From an uncultured Oscillospiraceae bacterium (GTDB lineage Bacteria > Bacillota > Clostridia > Oscillospirales > Oscillospiraceae), in NCBI GenBank assembly GCA_910583885.1, contig CAJUAC010000099.1:1-7535 (forward strand): 7,535 bases of DNA, read 5' to 3'. Position numbers and translations under genes: made by a program. This document shows, piece by piece, positions 6,015 through 7,535 of the stretch (position 1 is the first letter of the stretch; every line of letters begins with the position of its first letter). The notes beneath the pieces were generated by a model that worked only from the letters and a program-made list of their open reading frames with translations, was not told where the DNA came from and ran no database searches.

Positions 6015-7013
6015 TCAGCAGCCGATGGTGGCTACCAGCACTGCCTTGATGGAGTGCATCCGGTTCTCCGCCTCGTCGAACACCACGGAGTGGGGGCCCC
6101 GGAATACCTCATCCGTAACCTCCCGGATATCCACGCCCTTCTCCTGCCACTCCTTCGCCAGCTTGGTCTCGAAGTCGTGGAAGGAGGGGAGGCAGTGGAG
6201 ATAGAGCACATTCCGGTTGCCGGTGCGGCGCATGGTCTCCTCCGTCACCCGGTAGGGGGTCAGGAGCCTGGCCCGCTCGGGGATCAGATCCTCCTCGCCC
6301 ATGGAGGCCCAGATATCGCCGTAGATCACATCCGCGCCGGTGAGGGTACCCTCATCGTTGGTGATCTCGATGGTAGCCCCGGTCTCCCGGGCCACGGCGT
6401 CCACCTGGCGCATGACGTTCTGATCCACGCCATCTACCAGCTCCTTGGGGCCCAGGCCCACAAAGTGCATCCCCATCTTGGCGCAGCCGTACATCCAGGC
6501 ATAGCACATGTTATTGCGCACGTCCCCGGGGAAAACCACCTTGACCTCCTTCAGGGGCTTGGAGCAGTGCTCCTCAATGGTCATCATGTCTGCCAGGATC
6601 TGGGTGGGGTGATCCACATCCGTCAAGCCGTTCCAGACCGGCACGCCGCTGAACCGGGCCAGGTCCTCCACCACCTTCTGGTCATAGCCCCGGTACTCGA
6701 TGCCGTCAAAAAACCGGCCGAGAACCTTGGCGCTGTCTTCCATGCTCTCCTTTTTCCCCATCTGGCTGCTGCCGGCATCCAGATAAGTGACGTGGGCGCC
6801 CTCCTGGGTGGCGGCCACCTCGAAGGAGCAGCGGGTCCTGGTGGAGGTCTTCTCAAACAGGAGCACAATGTGCTTGCCCTTGAGGGTGGGCTCACAGATC
6901 CCTGCGCGCCGCTTAGCCTTCAGGTCGTGGCCCAGATCCAGCAGATACCGGATCTCCTGGGGGGTTAAATCCATCAGTGTCAAAAAGCTCTTGCCCTTTA
7001 AATTTACTGCCAT
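6015..7013 (-). CDS. arcB: Ornithine carbamoyltransferase, catabolic type by context
   Basis: The enzyme interconverts citrulline plus phosphate with ornithine plus carbamoyl phosphate in the cytoplasm. Its place directly after arginine deiminase points to the catabolic direction in the arginine deiminase pathway. It has 332 residues, the usual length. Residues 57-61 are STRTR, the carbamoyl-phosphate-binding loop. HPTQILADMMT (135-145) is the second carbamoyl-phosphate site. DIWASMGEE (233-241) corresponds to the ornithine-binding DxxxSMG motif. HCLPSFHD (273-280) carries the catalytic cysteine loop, usually HCLPAFHD. All key residues are present. The start ATG (7011-7013) follows AAAAGGAG (7021-7028) by 7 nt. 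It probably shares a transcript with arcA, 91 bp upstream, since I see no clear terminator with a T-tract between them. The alternative name argF would apply if it worked biosynthetically; the neighbour makes arcB more likely. Confidence 0.95.
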   Translation of the reverse strand: MAVNLKGKSFLTLMDLTPQEIRYLLDLGHDLKAKRRAGICEPTLKGKHIVLLFEKTSTRTRCSFEVAATQEGAHVTYLDAGSSQMGKKESMEDSAKVLGRFFDGIEYRGYDQKVVEDLARFSGVPVWNGLTDVDHPTQILADMMTIEEHCSKPLKEVKVVFPGDVRNNMCYAWMYGCAKMGMHFVGLGPKELVDGVDQNVMRQVDAVARETGATIEITNDEGTLTGADVIYGDIWASMGEEDLIPERARLLTPYRVTEETMRRTGNRNVLYLHCLPSFHDFETKLAKEWQEKGVDIREVTDEVFRGPHSVVFDEAENRMHSIKAVLVATIGC

Positions 7014-7050
7014 ACTGCATCTCCTTTTGTTTTTTCCGTAATACCCATAT

Positions 7051-7093
7051 TAAAGTTCTTTTTTGATTCTTTTTTCTTTCAGGAAAAAAGAAT
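7051..7093 (-). repeat. A/T-rich hairpin repeat, copy 2
   Basis: The arms ATTCTTTTTTC (7066-7076) and GAAAAAAGAAT (7083-7093) form an 11-bp stem with a 6-nt loop. On the minus strand the stem is followed by a tail CAAAAAAGAAC. This matches the arm-arm-tail order of the copy at 1560-1600, in opposite orientation, with differences in the stem that largely keep the pairing. It starts 11 nt after the arcA stop and ends well before the arcB ribosome binding site. It could lower or stabilise one part of the arcAB message, but no such effect is shown here. Confidence 0.6.
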
Positions 7094-7104
7094 GACTGCC
7101 TGCC

Positions 7105-7535
7105 TTACTGCACGTCTTCCCGCACAAAGGGCATGGACATGCACCGCGGCCCGCCGCGGCCCCGGCTGAGCTCACTGCATGGGACAGTGTGGACGGTGAT
7201 GCCGTGCTCCTCCAGGATGCGGTTGGTGACATAGTTGCGCTCGTAGACTACGACCTCACCGGGGGCGATCGCCAGGGTGTTGCTGCCGTCGCTCCACTGC
7301 TCCCGGGCAGCGTCGATGGGGCTGTCACTGCCGCACTTGATCAGGGTGCAGCTGTCCAGCTCCAGATGGCGCTTGAGGATGTCCTCCAGGCGGCCCTGCT
7401 CCTCCCGGATGGAGACCCGGCCATCCACCAGCTCCATCACAAATACAGTGATCTCCTGGAGGATGTTGGGGTGGACGGTAAACTTGTCCCGGTCCACCAT
7501 GGTGAATACGGTGTCCAGGTGCATAAAGCTGCGGG
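7105..7535 (-). CDS. arcA: Arginine deiminase, C-terminal part
   Basis: The enzyme hydrolyses arginine to citrulline and ammonia, the first step of the arginine deiminase pathway, which yields ATP from arginine without respiration. Only the last 142 complete codons are inside the window; the family is about 400-420 residues, so the N-terminal two thirds lie beyond the right edge. The reading frame runs through the edge with RSF before the internal MHLDTVFTMVDRDKF, so the methionine there is not the start. That block holds the catalytic His and Asp of the guanidine-modifying superfamily. QWSDGSNTLAIAPGEVVVYERN follows, cut here to its recognised DGSN and RNYVTN parts. RGRGGPRCMSMPFVRE near the C-terminus holds the nucleophilic cysteine. 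No disruption is seen. The arcB gene follows 91 bp downstream on the same strand. Confidence 0.97.
   Translation of the reverse strand, partial: RSFMHLDTVFTMVDRDKFTVHPNILQEITVFVMELVDGRVSIREEQGRLEDILKRHLELDSCTLIKCGSDSPIDAAREQWSDGSNTLAIAPGEVVVYERNYVTNRILEEHGITVHTVPCSELSRGRGGPRCMSMPFVREDVQ

Noticed and set aside
6054..6968. A 304-codon plus-strand open frame opposite arcB
   Set aside because: It lies wholly inside ornithine carbamoyltransferase, has no ribosome binding site and no recognisable domain, and is rich in H, G and L as other antisense shadows here are.
1..7535. CRISPR arrays, tRNA or rRNA genes, insertion sequences, phage attachment sites
   Set aside because: I saw no regularly spaced direct repeats, no cloverleaf or rRNA signature and no transposase or integrase. 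The inverted repeats present are single hairpins already listed.

Overview
The window looks like a piece of chromosome from a moderately high-GC, anaerobic, flagellated member of the Clostridia. A gut Oscillospiraceae-type organism is my best guess. The reasons are a pyruvate:ferredoxin oxidoreductase, an arginine deiminase pathway, a Firmicutes-style flagellin with AAGGAG ribosome binding sites, and an A/T-rich hairpin repeat of a kind I associate with that group. The taxonomic guess is inference; the gene identities are firm.

All five protein genes lie on the minus strand, so the transcription order runs from right to left. At the right edge is the C-terminal third of arginine deiminase (7105-7535, arcA). 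It is followed after 91 bp by a complete ornithine carbamoyltransferase (6015-7013, arcB). No carbamate kinase gene follows within the window. A 426-bp gap (5589-6014) holds a long perfect palindrome after arcB and an extended -10 promoter for the next gene. That gene is a SulP-family anion transporter with a C-terminal STAS domain (3924-5588), closed by a textbook terminator. A 617-bp gap (3307-3923) carries that terminator, a stretch with no recognisable gene, a candidate flagellar-sigma promoter and a long flagellin leader. The flagellin gene (1636-3306) ends in a hairpin repeat plus a GC-rich terminator. After that comes a strong promoter and the first 433 codons of pyruvate:ferredoxin oxidoreductase (nifJ/por), cut by the left edge.

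Functionally, arcA and arcB would convert arginine to citrulline, and citrulline to ornithine plus carbamoyl phosphate, for ATP production. Pyruvate:ferredoxin oxidoreductase is the central anaerobic pyruvate-oxidising enzyme. The flagellin builds the filament. The transporter's substrate cannot be told from sequence. Apart from arcAB these are separate transcription units and I see no sign that they form one system.

I did not find a convincing undescribed multi-gene system. The items most worth a second look are small. They are a diverged hairpin repeat present twice in opposite orientations just after two stop codons, a GGA-loop hairpin upstream of the flagellin ribosome binding site that suggests CsrA control, a perfect palindrome without a T-tract after arcB, and a composition shift inside the flagellin variable domain.
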